A stretch of DNA of 64,000 nucleotides from Modestobacter roseus (lineage in GTDB: Bacteria; Actinomycetota; Actinomycetes; Mycobacteriales; Geodermatophilaceae): NCBI RefSeq assembly GCF_007994135.1, contig NZ_VLKF01000001.1:62001-126000 (forward strand), written 5' to 3'. Each line of letters begins with the position of its first letter. Position 1 is the stretch's first letter. The position numbers were made by a program, and so were the translations under genes. The notes beneath the pieces were generated by a model. It did no database searches. It worked only from the letters and a program-made list of their open reading frames with translations, and was not told the origin of the DNA. This document shows positions 16,960-26,012 of this stretch, in pieces.

Positions 16960-17478
16960 ATGGCCCCCGCGCGCGCCCGCGACCCCGAACGACGTGACCA
17001 CATCTCCGGGCTCGGGCGGTGGGGGACACGGCTGCTGGAGTGGGCGGAGAACCTCGTCTACGCCGGGATCGCGCTGTTCCTCGTGGTCACCGCGCTGGTC
17101 CTGCTCGTCCTGGCCGGTCGCACCACCTGGCAGCTGACCAGCGACTTCTCCCAGGCGCCGATCCTGGAGCTGCTCGACGTCCTGCTGCTGGTCTTCATCG
17201 TCGTCGAGCTGCTCTTCGCCGTCCGGACCACCGTGGAGCAGCGCCAGCTGGTCGCCGAGCCGTTCCTGCTGGTCGGGGTGATCGCCTCGATCAAGGAGAT
17301 CGTGGTGCTCTCGGTCGAGGCGGCGAGCGCGCTGGGCCGCGGTCCGGAGTTCGACGACCGGATCACCGAGATCGCCGTCCTGGGCGTGCTCGTCGTCCTG
17401 CTCGGCGGAACGGCCTGGCTGCTGCGGCGCAAGGAACGCGAACCCGACGAGGGTGAGGCGGAACCCGCGCGCGGCTGA
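16960..17478 (+). CDS. PsiE-family membrane protein (phosphate-starvation-inducible)
   Basis: The 172-residue protein has four hydrophobic segments. It matches the PsiE family layout, with LLDVLLLVFIVVELLFAVRT in the middle and IASIKEIVVLSVE after it. The role of PsiE is not established. An ATG start at 16960 follows 66 bp after the previous stop. It is convergent with the AMIN-like gene, which ends 20 bp away. Confidence 0.8.
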   Translation: MAPARARDPERRDHISGLGRWGTRLLEWAENLVYAGIALFLVVTALVLLVLAGRTTWQLTSDFSQAPILELLDVLLLVFIVVELLFAVRTTVEQRQLVAEPFLLVGVIASIKEIVVLSVEAASALGRGPEFDDRITEIAVLGVLVVLLGGTAWLLRRKEREPDEGEAEPARG

Positions 17479-17498
17479 GGGGCTCCCAGGTCAGCGCG

Positions 17499-18071
17499 TC
17501 ACCAGTGGTGGGCGACGTCCACGACCACCCGGGCGCCGTGCGGGGACCCCGGGGCGCCGTCGAGCACGAACACCCGGAAGGGCAGTCGCGCGCGGGTGCC
17601 GACGGCCAGCGACGTCTGCCCCTCGAAGGACCCCGCCCAGGCGACCTGCTCGAGCGTGCGCGCGCCGCGGACGTCGGCGACCCGCGCCGGGTCGGCGGGC
17701 AGGTAGGTCACGCCACGGGTCTCGTCGTAGGCCGGTGCCCGGACGACGACCTGCAGGACGGCGCCCCCCTCGACCGGCACCGGTTCGCCCGACCCCTGGG
17801 CGCTGACCTGGTCCACGTACCGCACGTCGTAGCCGGCCGGGGCACCTGACTGCAGGTCGACGACCAGCCGGTCGAAGCAGGGGTGCTGCCCGGCGCGGAC
17901 GTCGGTCACCTGGCCGACGGGCGGGGCCGGGGTCGCGGTGGTCTCGGGGAGCGAGCCCCACCAGATGCCGCACCACGGGTCCTGGCCCGCGGACGCGGGA
18001 AGAGGGGCGCCCAGCACCACGAGGGCCGTCGCGACCGCCACCAGGGCGCCGCGTGCTCGGATGAACGTCAT
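17499..18071 (-). CDS. secreted AMIN-like domain protein
   Basis: The 190-residue product starts with ATG at 18071, supported by GAGGAGG six bases upstream. A signal peptide is clear: MTFIRARG, a hydrophobic core, then APLPASAGQ with a cleavage site near residue 29. The mature part has CFDRLVVDLQ...GYDVRYVDQV, two cysteines and a beta-rich C terminus ending VVVDVAHHW. This matches the AMIN-like domain family of actinobacterial exported proteins, which may bind cell wall polymers. Longer in-frame starts exist but would hide the signal peptide. Confidence 0.8.
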   Translation of the reverse strand: MTFIRARGALVAVATALVVLGAPLPASAGQDPWCGIWWGSLPETTATPAPPVGQVTDVRAGQHPCFDRLVVDLQSGAPAGYDVRYVDQVSAQGSGEPVPVEGGAVLQVVVRAPAYDETRGVTYLPADPARVADVRGARTLEQVAWAGSFEGQTSLAVGTRARLPFRVFVLDGAPGSPHGARVVVDVAHHW

Positions 18072-18244
18072 CGTCGACCTCCTCGTCGGTCCCTGGTGGG
18101 TGCTCCGTCGGGCCCCCCGCGAACCGCGGTACATCGGATCGTCATGTCCCGGCCGTGTCCGCTCTCGGCGCAGGCGCTCATCGCCGCACCAGCTGATTAC
18201 ACGATTACAGTGGTGCCTGTCGTCGTTTCTCCGAGGAGGACACC

Positions 18245-18826
18245 GTGCACGCTCACCACCACCGCTTCCCGCCCGACGGCTTCCCCGGCCGCGGCCGCGC
18301 CCGGGGGCGCGGCGTCGACGCCCCGCCGCCCGTCGACCGCGCCGAGGTGGCCGGCTGGTTCGCCGGCCGGCTGCCCGACGACTGGTTCACCGCCCCCGTA
18401 GAGCTGACCATCGACCGCGACGAGATCACCGTCGTGGGCGCCGTCCCCGAGCCCGACGCCGGTGCCGGCGACCCGGCGGCGGCCCGCGCCGGGCGGATCG
18501 CCCGCTTCCGGGAGCAGACCCGCCAGCAGCGGATGGCGATCGCCGACGCCGCCCAGGCCCGCTACGGCCGGTCGGTCGCCTGGGGCGCCACCTGCGGCGA
18601 CGTCCGCGAGGTCTTCACCACCGTCTCCGTGCCGGTGATGACCCGGCTGCGCCAGCCCGAGCGGCTGGTGCTCGACACGCTGGTCGACGCCGGGGTCGCC
18701 CGCTCCCGCTCGGAGGCGCTGGTCTGGGCGGTGCGGCTGGTCGGGCAGCACGCCGACGAGTGGCTGGCCGAGCTGCGGGCGGCGATGGCGGCCGTGGAGG
18801 AGGTCCGCGCGCGCGGCCCGCAGTAG
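18245..18826 (+). CDS. hypothetical protein with a C-terminal helical, RHH-like region
   Basis: The 193-residue protein starts with GTG at 18245 after GAGGAGGACACC. I do not recognise a named family. The N terminus is His/Gly/Arg-rich (MHAHHHR, FPGRGRARGRG). The middle has a small alpha/beta segment ending VPVMTRLRQPERLVLD, and the C terminus (TLVDAGVARSRSEALVWAVRLV) resembles the ribbon-helix-helix layout of CopG/ParD regulators. A DNA-binding role is possible but unproven. A geranylgeranyl-reductase-like gene follows 35 bp downstream on the same strand. Confidence 0.65.
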   Translation: MHAHHHRFPPDGFPGRGRARGRGVDAPPPVDRAEVAGWFAGRLPDDWFTAPVELTIDRDEITVVGAVPEPDAGAGDPAAARAGRIARFREQTRQQRMAIADAAQARYGRSVAWGATCGDVREVFTTVSVPVMTRLRQPERLVLDTLVDAGVARSRSEALVWAVRLVGQHADEWLAELRAAMAAVEEVRARGPQ

Positions 18827-18861
18827 CCGGGGGCCACTCCGCGATCGGGGACACTGGGACC

Positions 18862-20112
18862 GTGTCGACCACCGCGCAGCCCGCCGAGACCGACGTCCTC
18901 GTGGTGGGGGCCGGGCCCGCGGGCTCCGCGGCGGCCGCCTGGGCGGCGCGGTCGGGTGCCGAGGTGGTGCTCGCCGACGCCGCCGTCTTCCCGCGGGACA
19001 AGACCTGCGGTGACGGGCTGACGCCGCGTGCGATGGCCGAGCTGGACTCGCTCGGGCTCGGTGACTGGGTGCGCTCCCGTGGCCGCAACCGGGGCCTGCG
19101 CGCGGCCGGGTTCGGCCAGGAGCTGCTGCTGCCCTGGCCCGGCGGCGCGCTGCCCGACCACGGCGGGGCGGTGCCGCGCACCGAGCTGGACGCCCGGATC
19201 CGGGACGTCGCCGTCGACGCGGGCGCGGTCCCGCTGGACGGTGCCCGGGCGGTCGACGTCGAGCGCGACGGCGACCGGGTGGCAGCGGTGGTGTTCCGCC
19301 GTCCCGACGACACGACGACGACGGTCGCCTGCCGTCGGCTCGTGGTCGCCGACGGGGTGCGTTCCCCGCTGGGCAAGGTGCTGGGCCGGGAGTGGCACCG
19401 GGAGACCGCCTACGGCGTGGCCGCCCGCGGGTACGTGCGCTCCGGTCGCAGCGACGACGAGTGGATCTCCTCCCACCTGGAGCTGCGCGGCGCCGAGGGC
19501 GAGCTCCTGTCCGGCTACGGCTGGGTCTTCCCGCTGGGGGCGCAGGCGGGCGAGGTGAACGTCGGCGTCGGCACGCTGGCCACCGAGAAGCGGCCCGCCG
19601 ACGTCCGGCTGCGCAGCCTGCTGGAGCTCTACACCGACCAGCGGCGCGAGGAGTGGCAGATCGAGGGCCCCGTGCGGGCGCCGGCGAGCGCGCTGCTGCC
19701 GATGGGGGGTGCGGTCTCCGGGGTGGCCGGGCGGAACTGGGCGTTGATCGGGGACGCCGCCGGCTGCGTCAACCCGCTCAACGGCGAGGGCATCGACTAC
19801 GGGCTGGAGACCGGCCGGAGCGTGGTCGAGCTCTTCGACGAGGCCGACTGGTCGCAGGCCTGGCCGGCGACGCTGCGGCAGCACTACGGCGAGGCGTTCT
19901 CCATCGCCCGCCGGCTGGCCGGGCTGCTCACGGTGCCGCGGTTCCTGCCGGCCGCGGGGCCGGTGGGGATGCGCTCACGGGTGCTGATGACGGTGGCGCT
20001 GCGGGTGATGGGCAACCTGGTCACCGAGGCCGACCAGGACGTCGTCGCCCGGGCCTGGCGCACCGCCGGCAAGCTGTCCCTGAAGCTGGACTCCCGCCCT
20101 CCGTTCGCCTGA
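18862..20112 (+). CDS. geranylgeranyl reductase family FAD-dependent oxidoreductase
   Basis: The 416-residue flavoprotein begins with the Rossmann motif VLVVGAGPAGSAAA at residues 11-24. It then has FPRDKTCGDGLTPRA, typical of geranylgeranyl reductases and related menaquinone-modifying enzymes, and the second FAD motif in WALIGDAAGCVNPLNGEGI. Members saturate isoprenoid double bonds in membrane lipids or in menaquinone side chains. The proximity of a Z-isoprenyl diphosphate synthase gene 1 kb away is consistent with isoprenoid metabolism. The GTG start at 18862 directly precedes the conserved N terminus. Confidence 0.88.
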   Translation: MSTTAQPAETDVLVVGAGPAGSAAAAWAARSGAEVVLADAAVFPRDKTCGDGLTPRAMAELDSLGLGDWVRSRGRNRGLRAAGFGQELLLPWPGGALPDHGGAVPRTELDARIRDVAVDAGAVPLDGARAVDVERDGDRVAAVVFRRPDDTTTTVACRRLVVADGVRSPLGKVLGREWHRETAYGVAARGYVRSGRSDDEWISSHLELRGAEGELLSGYGWVFPLGAQAGEVNVGVGTLATEKRPADVRLRSLLELYTDQRREEWQIEGPVRAPASALLPMGGAVSGVAGRNWALIGDAAGCVNPLNGEGIDYGLETGRSVVELFDEADWSQAWPATLRQHYGEAFSIARRLAGLLTVPRFLPAAGPVGMRSRVLMTVALRVMGNLVTEADQDVVARAWRTAGKLSLKLDSRPPFA

Positions 20113-20117
20113 ACGGC

Positions 20118-20945
20118 TCAGGTGTACGGGCTGTTGTAGATCACGAAGTAGACGGCGATGTAGTGGCAGATGGCCGCCACGATCGTCATCGCGTGGAAGA
20201 CCTCGTGGTACCCGAAGGTGCCCGGCCAGGGGTTGGGCCGCTTGCTCGCGTAGGCGATCGCGCCGACGCTGTAGAGCAGGCCCCCGGCGGCCAGCAGCAC
20301 CAGGGCGGTGACCCCCGCCAGCTCGAGGATGTCGACCAGCACGAACACCGCCGCCCACCCCAGCGCCAGGTAGATCGGCACCCCCAGCCACCGGGGCGCG
20401 GTCGGCCAGATCACCTTCAGCGTCACGCCCAGCGCGGCCCCGGACCACACGGTGAGCAGCAGCCACCAGCCGGTGGGCTCGGGCACCGCGAGCAGGGCGA
20501 ACGGCGTGTACGTGCCGGCGATGAACACGAAGATCATCGAGTGGTCGGCACGCTTCATCAGCTTCCAGCCGCGGGGTGACCACCGGCGCCGGTGGTACAG
20601 GGCGCTGACCCCGAACAGCCCGAGGATCGTGACGCAGTACAGCGCGACCGACCAGCCGGCTCGGGCACTCTGCGCCGCGGCCAGCGGGATCAGCACCGCC
20701 CCGGCGACGATCGAGCCGAAGAAGGCGAACAGGTGCAGCCAGCCGCGCAGCCGGGGCCGGGTGTCGGGGTGGTCGAAGTCCACGTCGCCGTAGTCGGCGA
20801 CCTCCCAGCGGCCGTCCTGCTCGATCGCCTCGACGTGTTCGCCCTCGGCCCGGACGGCGTCGAGGGTCTGGTCGAGCGGGCCCTCCACCTGGGCTCCGTC
20901 GGCCTGCACCCGTGCGGGTCCGCGACGGTCGGAAGGTGCGCTCAT
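20118..20945 (-). CDS. hemolysin III family (PAQR/TrhA-type) membrane protein
   Basis: The 275-residue protein has a soluble N terminus of about 65 residues, then seven hydrophobic segments. The conserved hemolysin III residues are visible: SALYHR in the second segment, KRADHSMIFVFIAGTYTP, and the C-terminal GYHEVFHAMTIVAAICHYIAVY with two histidines of the metal site. Members affect membrane fluidity and lipid balance in bacteria. It is divergent from uppS, the same arrangement as Rv1085c/Rv1086 in M. tuberculosis. Confidence 0.9.
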   Translation of the reverse strand: MSAPSDRRGPARVQADGAQVEGPLDQTLDAVRAEGEHVEAIEQDGRWEVADYGDVDFDHPDTRPRLRGWLHLFAFFGSIVAGAVLIPLAAAQSARAGWSVALYCVTILGLFGVSALYHRRRWSPRGWKLMKRADHSMIFVFIAGTYTPFALLAVPEPTGWWLLLTVWSGAALGVTLKVIWPTAPRWLGVPIYLALGWAAVFVLVDILELAGVTALVLLAAGGLLYSVGAIAYASKRPNPWPGTFGYHEVFHAMTIVAAICHYIAVYFVIYNSPYT

Positions 20946-21070
20946 GTGCCGAGGTTACGAAGCCGTAGGTCCGCCGTCACCTCCAGGCAGCTGTGACTCC
21001 GGCGGGCCCTCGCCCTCGGTGCCGGGTGTGCACCCAGCCGCGGGGCGTCCCGGGTCCTAGGGTGAGCGCC

Positions 21071-21850
21071 GTGGGGGTGCGAGCGAGGGTCCGGAACGTG
21101 CTCACCGCCGTGTACGAGCGCCGGCTGGCGCGTGGGCTGGTCGGGGCCGACACCCCCCGGCACGTCGGGGTGATCATCGACGGCAACCGCCGGTGGGCAC
21201 GCGCGATCGGCCTGGAGGACGTCAGCGAGGGCCACCGCCGCGGCGCGGACAAGATCGCCGACCTGCTCCGCTGGTGCGACGAGGCCGGGGTGGAGGTGGT
21301 CACCCTCTTCCTGCTCTCCACCGACAACCTGCAACGGCCCGAGCCGGAGCTGACGCCGCTGCTGCGGATCATCGAGGGGGTCGCCTGCGACCTGGCCGGC
21401 CCGGACCGGCGCTGGCACCTGCGGGCGGTCGGCGCGCTCGAGCTGCTGCCCGCGGAGACCGTCGCGGTGCTGAAGCAGGCCGAGGAGGACACCCGCGACC
21501 GGCCGGGTGCCTCGGTGAACCTGGCGGTCGGCTACGGCGGCCGGCGGGAGATCGCCGACGCCGTCCGGTCGCTGCTGGCCGAGCACGCCACGCGCGGGAC
21601 GACGCTGGACGAGCTGGTCGAGGTGCTCGACGTCGAGCACATCGCCGAGCACCTCTACACCCGCGGGCAGCCCGACCCCGACCTGGTCATCCGCACCAGC
21701 GGGGAGCAGCGGCTGTCCGGGTTCCTGCTGTGGCAGACCGCCCACTCGGAGTTCCACTTCACCGACGTCTACTGGCCGGAGTTCCGCCGCGTCGACCTGC
21801 TGCGGGCGCTGCGGGCGTACGCCGCCCGGCACCGCCGCTTCGGGAGCTGA
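21071..21850 (+). CDS. uppS: short-chain Z-isoprenyl diphosphate synthase (cis-prenyltransferase)
   Basis: The 259-residue enzyme has the catalytic aspartate D37 in HVGVIIDGNRRWAR, the LSTDN motif, NLAVGYGGR, and the C-terminal DLVIRTSGEQRLSGFLLWQ. It adds isopentenyl units in cis to an allylic diphosphate, giving precursors of the polyprenyl-phosphate carrier. The size and the place beside the hemolysin III gene match Rv1086, which makes Z,E-farnesyl diphosphate; chain length here is inferred. GTG at 21071 is used, with GTG at 21062 as an alternative. Confidence 0.9.
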   Translation: MGVRARVRNVLTAVYERRLARGLVGADTPRHVGVIIDGNRRWARAIGLEDVSEGHRRGADKIADLLRWCDEAGVEVVTLFLLSTDNLQRPEPELTPLLRIIEGVACDLAGPDRRWHLRAVGALELLPAETVAVLKQAEEDTRDRPGASVNLAVGYGGRREIADAVRSLLAEHATRGTTLDELVEVLDVEHIAEHLYTRGQPDPDLVIRTSGEQRLSGFLLWQTAHSEFHFTDVYWPEFRRVDLLRALRAYAARHRRFGS

Positions 21851-21876
21851 CGGATCCGGCTGAGAGACTGCCGGGC

Positions 21877-23094
21877 ATGACCGCCGGAGCTCTCGACGTC
21901 CCCCTCGAGTACGTGCGGCTGGGGTTGCGCTTCGACCGGCTGGAGCCGGGCTTCGTCGACGCCTACACCGGCGACCCGCGGCTGCGGGCCCAGGTCGCCG
22001 ACGAGCCGGCCCCCACCCCGGCCGGCCTGCGCGACCAGGCGCGGGCCCTGCTGGCCGAGCTGGACTCCGCGGCGCTGCCCACCGCGCGCGCCGAGTTCCT
22101 CCGCGGCCAGCTCACCGGGCTGGAGTGCTCCGCCCGGAAGCTGGGCGGGGAGCCCGTCGGCTACCTCGCCGAGGTGCGCGCCTACTTCCAGGTCGACGTC
22201 GCCCTGGGCGACCCGGCCGAGTACGCCGTCGCGCACGAGGCGCTGGGCGAGCTGCTGCCGGGCAGCGGCACCCTGGCCGAGCGGTACGCGGCCCACCGCC
22301 GCCGCGAGGAGTGCCCGCCGCAGCGGCTCGAGGCCGCCGTCCACGCGCTCTCCTCCGCGCTGCGCGACCGGGTGCGCGGCCAGTACGGCCTGCCGGAGGC
22401 CGAGACGGTCCGCTACGAGGTGGTCACCGACAAGCCGTGGTCGGGCTTCAACTACTACGAGGGCGGCTACCGGTCCCGGGTGGCGATCAACGCCGACCTG
22501 CCGCACCGGATGGCCCAGCTGCCGCACCTGGTGGCCCACGAGTCCTACCCCGGGCACCACACCGAGCACTGCCGCAAGGAGCGCGGCCTGGTCGAGCGCG
22601 ACGAGCACCTGGAGCACACGGTGTTCCTGGTGAACACCCCCGAGTGCCTGATGGCCGAGGGGCTCGCCGACCTGGGGCTGGAGGCCGCGGTCGGCGACGG
22701 CTGGGGCGCCTGGTCCGCCGAGGTGCTCGGTGACCTGGGGCTGCGCTTCGACGGCGAGCTGGCCGAGCGGGTGGCGGCGGCCGCGGCACCGCTCAACCGG
22801 GTCCGGCAGGACGCCGCGATCCTGCTGCACGACCGGGGCGCCGAGGCCGACGAGGTGATCCGGTACCTGCAGCAGTGGGCGCTGGTCGGCCACGACCGGG
22901 CGGTGCAGCAGCTGCGCTTCCTCACCGACCCGCTCTGGCGGGCCTACATCACCACCTACGTCGAGGGCTACGACCTGCTGGCCGGGTGGCTGGCGGCGCG
23001 GCCGGCGGAGCAGCCGGTGGCCGACCGCTTCGTCCGGCTGCTGGACGAGCCCCTGACGCCGGCGGTGGTCACCACCGAGCTCGCGGCCGCCTGA
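21877..23094 (+). CDS. DUF885 family probable metallopeptidase
   Basis: The 405-residue protein carries [11 protein letters not shown] at residues 221-231, an HExxxxHH-type zinc motif, with further glutamates downstream ([12 protein letters not shown]). This fits the DUF885 family, whose members are probable metallopeptidases, some with a signal peptide; this one has none. The substrate is unknown. The ATG at 21877 follows 26 bp after uppS, so the two are probably in one operon with the small membrane protein gene downstream. Confidence 0.85.
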   Translation: MTAGALDVPLEYVRLGLRFDRLEPGFVDAYTGDPRLRAQVADEPAPTPAGLRDQARALLAELDSAALPTARAEFLRGQLTGLECSARKLGGEPVGYLAEVRAYFQVDVALGDPAEYAVAHEALGELLPGSGTLAERYAAHRRREECPPQRLEAAVHALSSALRDRVRGQYGLPEAETVRYEVVTDKPWSGFNYYEGGYRSRVAINADLPHRMAQLPHLVAHESYPGHHTEHCRKERGLVERDEHLEHTVFLVNTPECLMAEGLADLGLEAAVGDGWGAWSAEVLGDLGLRFDGELAERVAAAAAPLNRVRQDAAILLHDRGAEADEVIRYLQQWALVGHDRAVQQLRFLTDPLWRAYITTYVEGYDLLAGWLAARPAEQPVADRFVRLLDEPLTPAVVTTELAAA

Positions 23095-23096
23095 CC

Positions 23097-23276
23097 GTGC
23101 CGACGGGAGCGGCCGCGCAGGAGCGGCGGGTGCTGGGGTTGTGGACGGCGGGTTGGCTGTTCGTGCTGCTGGCGGCCGGGCTGCTGTGGCTGGGCGACCT
23201 GTCGCTGCAGTGGCCGGTGCTGCTGGTGCCGGTGGTCTGGGCCGTCGTCTCCGTCCGGCCCCGCCGGGAGGCCTGA
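23097..23276 (+). CDS. small two-span membrane protein
   Basis: The product is 59 residues from a GTG two bases after the DUF885 stop codon. It is almost entirely made of two hydrophobic helices, ending with RPRREA. No family is recognised. Close spacing suggests translation coupled to the DUF885 gene. Confidence 0.65.
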   Translation: MPTGAAAQERRVLGLWTAGWLFVLLAAGLLWLGDLSLQWPVLLVPVVWAVVSVRPRREA

Positions 23277-23545
23277 CCGGCGGGGGTTGTTTCCGGCAGG
23301 AGAACAGCCGATGGCGAACGCCCCACGAGTCACCCCTTCGCGTGTCATGCCGGCGCTTCCGTCGGTGGGAGGGCCTACCGTCCGAAGTGGACGGGGAGCC
23401 CGCCTCGCCGTCCTCGGGAGGCCCGGTTGGTGCGACAGCGATCGTCGACCAGAGGGGCCGAGTCCCGGCCCCTGCGCCGGGACCCGGTCACCCTCGAGCC
23501 GGGGCGCGCCTTGTCACCAGGGCGGCGCCCCACGGGAGTCGATCC

Positions 23546-24844
23546 GTGAGCACTCGCCGCCGCACGTACGTCCTCGACACCTCCGTCCTGCTCTCCGACC
23601 CCGGCGCGCTGCTGCGCTTCGCGGAGCACGAGGTGGTGCTCCCACTGGTCGTCATCGGGGAACTGGAGGACAAGCGCGACCACCCGGAACTGGGCTGGTT
23701 CGCCCGGCAGACGCTGCGCCGGCTGGACGACCTGCGCGTCCAGCACGGCCGGCTCGACGCCCCGGTGCCGGTGGGTGAGGACGGCGGCACCCTGCACGTC
23801 GAGCTCAACCACAGCGACCCCGCGGCGCTGCCGGCCGGTTTCCGCAACGACAGCAACGACTCCCGGATCATGGTGGTCGCGCTGAACCTGCGCGCCGAGG
23901 GCCGCGACGTCTGCCTGGTGACCAAGGACGTGCCGCTGCGGGTGAAGGCGGCCGCGGTGGGGCTGGCCACCGAGGAGTACCGCGGGCTGGGCATCGTCGA
24001 CGCCGGGTGGACCGGCATGACCGAGCTGTCGCTGGACGTCGCGGAGATCGCCGAGCTGTACGACGCCGGGTCGGTGTTCCTGCGCGCGGCCGCCGAGCTG
24101 CCCACGCACACCGGACTGGTGCTGCTGTCCTCCCGGGGCTCGGCGCTGGGCCGGGTCACCCCGGACAAGCACGTGCGCCTCGTGCGCGGCGACCGCGAGG
24201 CATTCGGGCTGCACGGGCGCTCGGCCGAGCAGCGGATCGCGCTGGACCTGCTGCTGGACCCCGAGATCGGGATCGTGTCGATGGGTGGGCGGGCCGGCAC
24301 CGGCAAGTCGGCGCTGGCGCTGTGCGCGGGCCTGGAGTCGGTGATGGAGCGGCGGGCGCACAAGAAGGTGGTCATCTTCCGCCCGCTGTACGCCGTCGGC
24401 GGGCAGGAGCTGGGCTACCTGCCCGGCAGCGAGGGCGAGAAGATGGCGCCCTGGGCGCAGGCGGTCTTCGACACGCTGGGCGCGCTGGTCTCCGGCGACG
24501 TCGTGGAGGAGATCCTGGCCCGCGGCCTGATCGAGGTGCTGCCGCTGACGCACATCCGCGGCCGGTCGCTGCACGACTCGTTCGTGATCGTCGACGAGGC
24601 GCAGTCGCTCGAGCGCGGCGTCCTGCTGACCGTGCTGTCCCGGCTGGGCACCAACTCGCGGGTCGTGCTCACCCACGACGTCGCCCAGCGGGACAACCTG
24701 CGGGTCGGCCGGCACGACGGCGTGACCGCGGTGATCGAGGCGCTCAAGGGGCACCCGCTGTTCGCGCACGTGACCCTGACCCGCTCGGAGCGCTCGCCGA
24801 TCGCCGCCCTCGTCACCGAGATGCTGGAGGACCTGCCCATCTGA
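23546..24844 (+). CDS. phoH2: PIN-PhoH fusion protein (PhoH2 type)
   Basis: The 432-residue protein has an N-terminal PIN ribonuclease domain (residues 1-150: acidic D11 in [31 protein letters not shown]) and a C-terminal PhoH ATPase domain. Walker A is GRAGTGKS with K254 and Walker B is [10 protein letters not shown]. This architecture matches mycobacterial PhoH2 (Rv1095), an RNA helicase-ribonuclease. The GTG at 23546 has GGGAG eight bases upstream. The preceding 23277-23545 stretch holds no gene that I can support; it is GC-rich with a few short inverted repeats and probably contains the promoter. Confidence 0.92.
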   Translation: MSTRRRTYVLDTSVLLSDPGALLRFAEHEVVLPLVVIGELEDKRDHPELGWFARQTLRRLDDLRVQHGRLDAPVPVGEDGGTLHVELNHSDPAALPAGFRNDSNDSRIMVVALNLRAEGRDVCLVTKDVPLRVKAAAVGLATEEYRGLGIVDAGWTGMTELSLDVAEIAELYDAGSVFLRAAAELPTHTGLVLLSSRGSALGRVTPDKHVRLVRGDREAFGLHGRSAEQRIALDLLLDPEIGIVSMGGRAGTGKSALALCAGLESVMERRAHKKVVIFRPLYAVGGQELGYLPGSEGEKMAPWAQAVFDTLGALVSGDVVEEILARGLIEVLPLTHIRGRSLHDSFVIVDEAQSLERGVLLTVLSRLGTNSRVVLTHDVAQRDNLRVGRHDGVTAVIEALKGHPLFAHVTLTRSERSPIAALVTEMLEDLPI

Positions 24845-24866
24845 CCGGAACGCCGCATCCCACGCC

Positions 24867-24911
24867 CTCCGGCCGCTCCTCCCGCGCACCAGCCCGGGGG
24901 AGCGGCCGGAG
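24867..24911. terminator. bidirectional terminator between phoH2 and the flagellar locus
   Basis: CTCCGGCCGCTCC (24867-24879) pairs perfectly with GGAGCGGCCGGAG (24899-24911) across a 19-nt loop. It lies between convergent transcription units and marks the left end of the flagellar gene block. Confidence 0.75.
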
Positions 24912-24949
24912 AGCGGGGGACGCCGCACCGGCACGGGGCCGGAGTGGTG

Positions 24950-25209
24950 TCAGGGAGCGGGGGCTGCTCGGGTGCGGGTGCGGGTGCGGGTGCGGGTGCG
25001 GGTGCGGATGCCGGCTCCGGCGCGGGCCGGCGGGCCGGGGTGGCCGCCCAGACCACCAGCCCGACGGCCACCCAGCCCGCGCCCAGGCACCACAGCACCC
25101 GGATGAGCACCTCGTCGGTGGTCAGGTCGCCCCGGAACCCCAGCACCAGGACGGGGATGGCCAGCACGAAGCCGGTCACCAGCACGTCCTTGCGCAGCGG
25201 CCCGATCAC
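24950..25209 (-). CDS. small two-span membrane protein with Ala-Pro tail (apparent frameshift)
   Basis: GTG at 25209 overlaps the stop of the upstream FlhF-like gene by four bases. The protein begins MIGPLRKDVLVTGF, has two membrane helices (about residues 9-23 and 40-58) and an (Ala-Pro)n tail. As given, the frame misses its natural stop and runs antisense into phoH2 to 24415. Adding one base to the G5 run at 24959-24963 gives an 86-residue protein ending EQPPAP at 24950, just before the terminator. I consider the short form to be the true gene. Its function is unknown; its place suggests a flagellar or FlhF-linked role. Confidence 0.5.
24970..25011. repeat. hexanucleotide tandem repeat GGGTGC
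   Basis: Six perfect copies of GGGTGC (24970-25005) are followed by one GGATGC copy. On the minus strand they encode the alternating Ala-Pro tail of the small membrane protein. Unit length keeps the frame when the copy number changes. Confidence 0.9.
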
Positions 25210-26012
25210 GCCTCCAGCTCCTCCAGCCGCTCGCACAGCAGCGAGGCCCAGCGGTGGGCGGTGGCCCGAGCGCCGTCGATCAGCGCCACCGGCACCTCGA
25301 GGTGGCCGAGGACGGCGGCCGGGTCAGCGGTCGAGTCGGTGTCCTGCACGACGACCGCGTCGACGCGGGGCAGCCCGTCCAGCCACGGCACCAGGTCCTC
25401 GGGCTTGCGGGTGGAGTCGAGCACGGCCCACACCGCCGTCGGCGACCAGACGGCCAGCATGTGCTCCAGCCACGGCCCACCGGCCGTGCGCAGCGGCGCG
25501 TCGACGGCGACGATCGTGACCGTGCCGGCCGAGGCGCTGGACCGGCGCCGTTCGAGGGCGGCCTCCAGCGAGCTGATCCGGCTGGCCTGCGGGGCGAGGT
25601 GCGCGAGCGCCCCGGAGCTCGCCCACTGCACGCTCTCGGGGTCCAGTCGCAGGGTGAGCGCCAGGGCGCGCGCCGTCGCGAAGGTCTCCGCGCCCGGCCC
25701 GACGACCAGCAGCACCTCACCCGGCTCCGAGGGGAACCGCGGTGCCGGCGGCAGGTGGTCGGTGAGCGTCCGGGTGAGCGCCGCGTACACCCCGCGCGCG
25801 GCGACGTCGGCGAGGAAGTCCGGGCCCAGCAGCGTGTGCGGCACGCCGAGGGTGAGCAGCCGGACGACGAACTCCTCGGAACGGCTGGCCGCGTAGGGCT
25901 CGAGCTCGGTCGACCGGACCGGCACGAGCCGGGTCACCGTCGCCAGCCGGCCCTCGGGCTCGGCCTCGGGCGCCGGGGCGGCCGGGGGCGCGGCGGTCAG
26001 CTCCATGCGCAC
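25206..26012 (-). CDS. FlhF-like C-terminal domain, P-loop lost
   Basis: This frame can be read alone from GTG at 26012 (268 residues) but the coding pattern continues upstream of it, so it is more likely the end of the larger FlhF-like gene. It has FVVRLLTLGVPHTLLG, then GEVLLVVGPGAETFATARAL in place of the nucleotide-binding loop, then VTIVAVDAPLR, WAVLDSTRKPEDLV and LEVPVALIDGARATA. These follow the order of FlhF G-domain segments, without the lysine and Thr/Ser needed for GTP. The stop overlaps the GTG of the small membrane protein gene. Confidence 0.6.
   Translation of the reverse strand: MRMELTAAPPAAPAPEAEPEGRLATVTRLVPVRSTELEPYAASRSEEFVVRLLTLGVPHTLLGPDFLADVAARGVYAALTRTLTDHLPPAPRFPSEPGEVLLVVGPGAETFATARALALTLRLDPESVQWASSGALAHLAPQASRISSLEAALERRRSSASAGTVTIVAVDAPLRTAGGPWLEHMLAVWSPTAVWAVLDSTRKPEDLVPWLDGLPRVDAVVVQDTDSTADPAAVLGHLEVPVALIDGARATAHRWASLLCERLEELEA

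Noticed and set aside
23277..23545. A riboswitch or small ORF in the phoH2 leader
   Set aside because: No match to a known riboswitch core that I could see, and the open frame starting near 23287 runs into phoH2 in another frame with Arg/Pro-rich sequence.
24415..24949. C-terminal extension of the small Ala-Pro membrane protein, antisense to phoH2
   Set aside because: It runs through the terminator and across phoH2; one missing base in a G5 run better explains the open frame.
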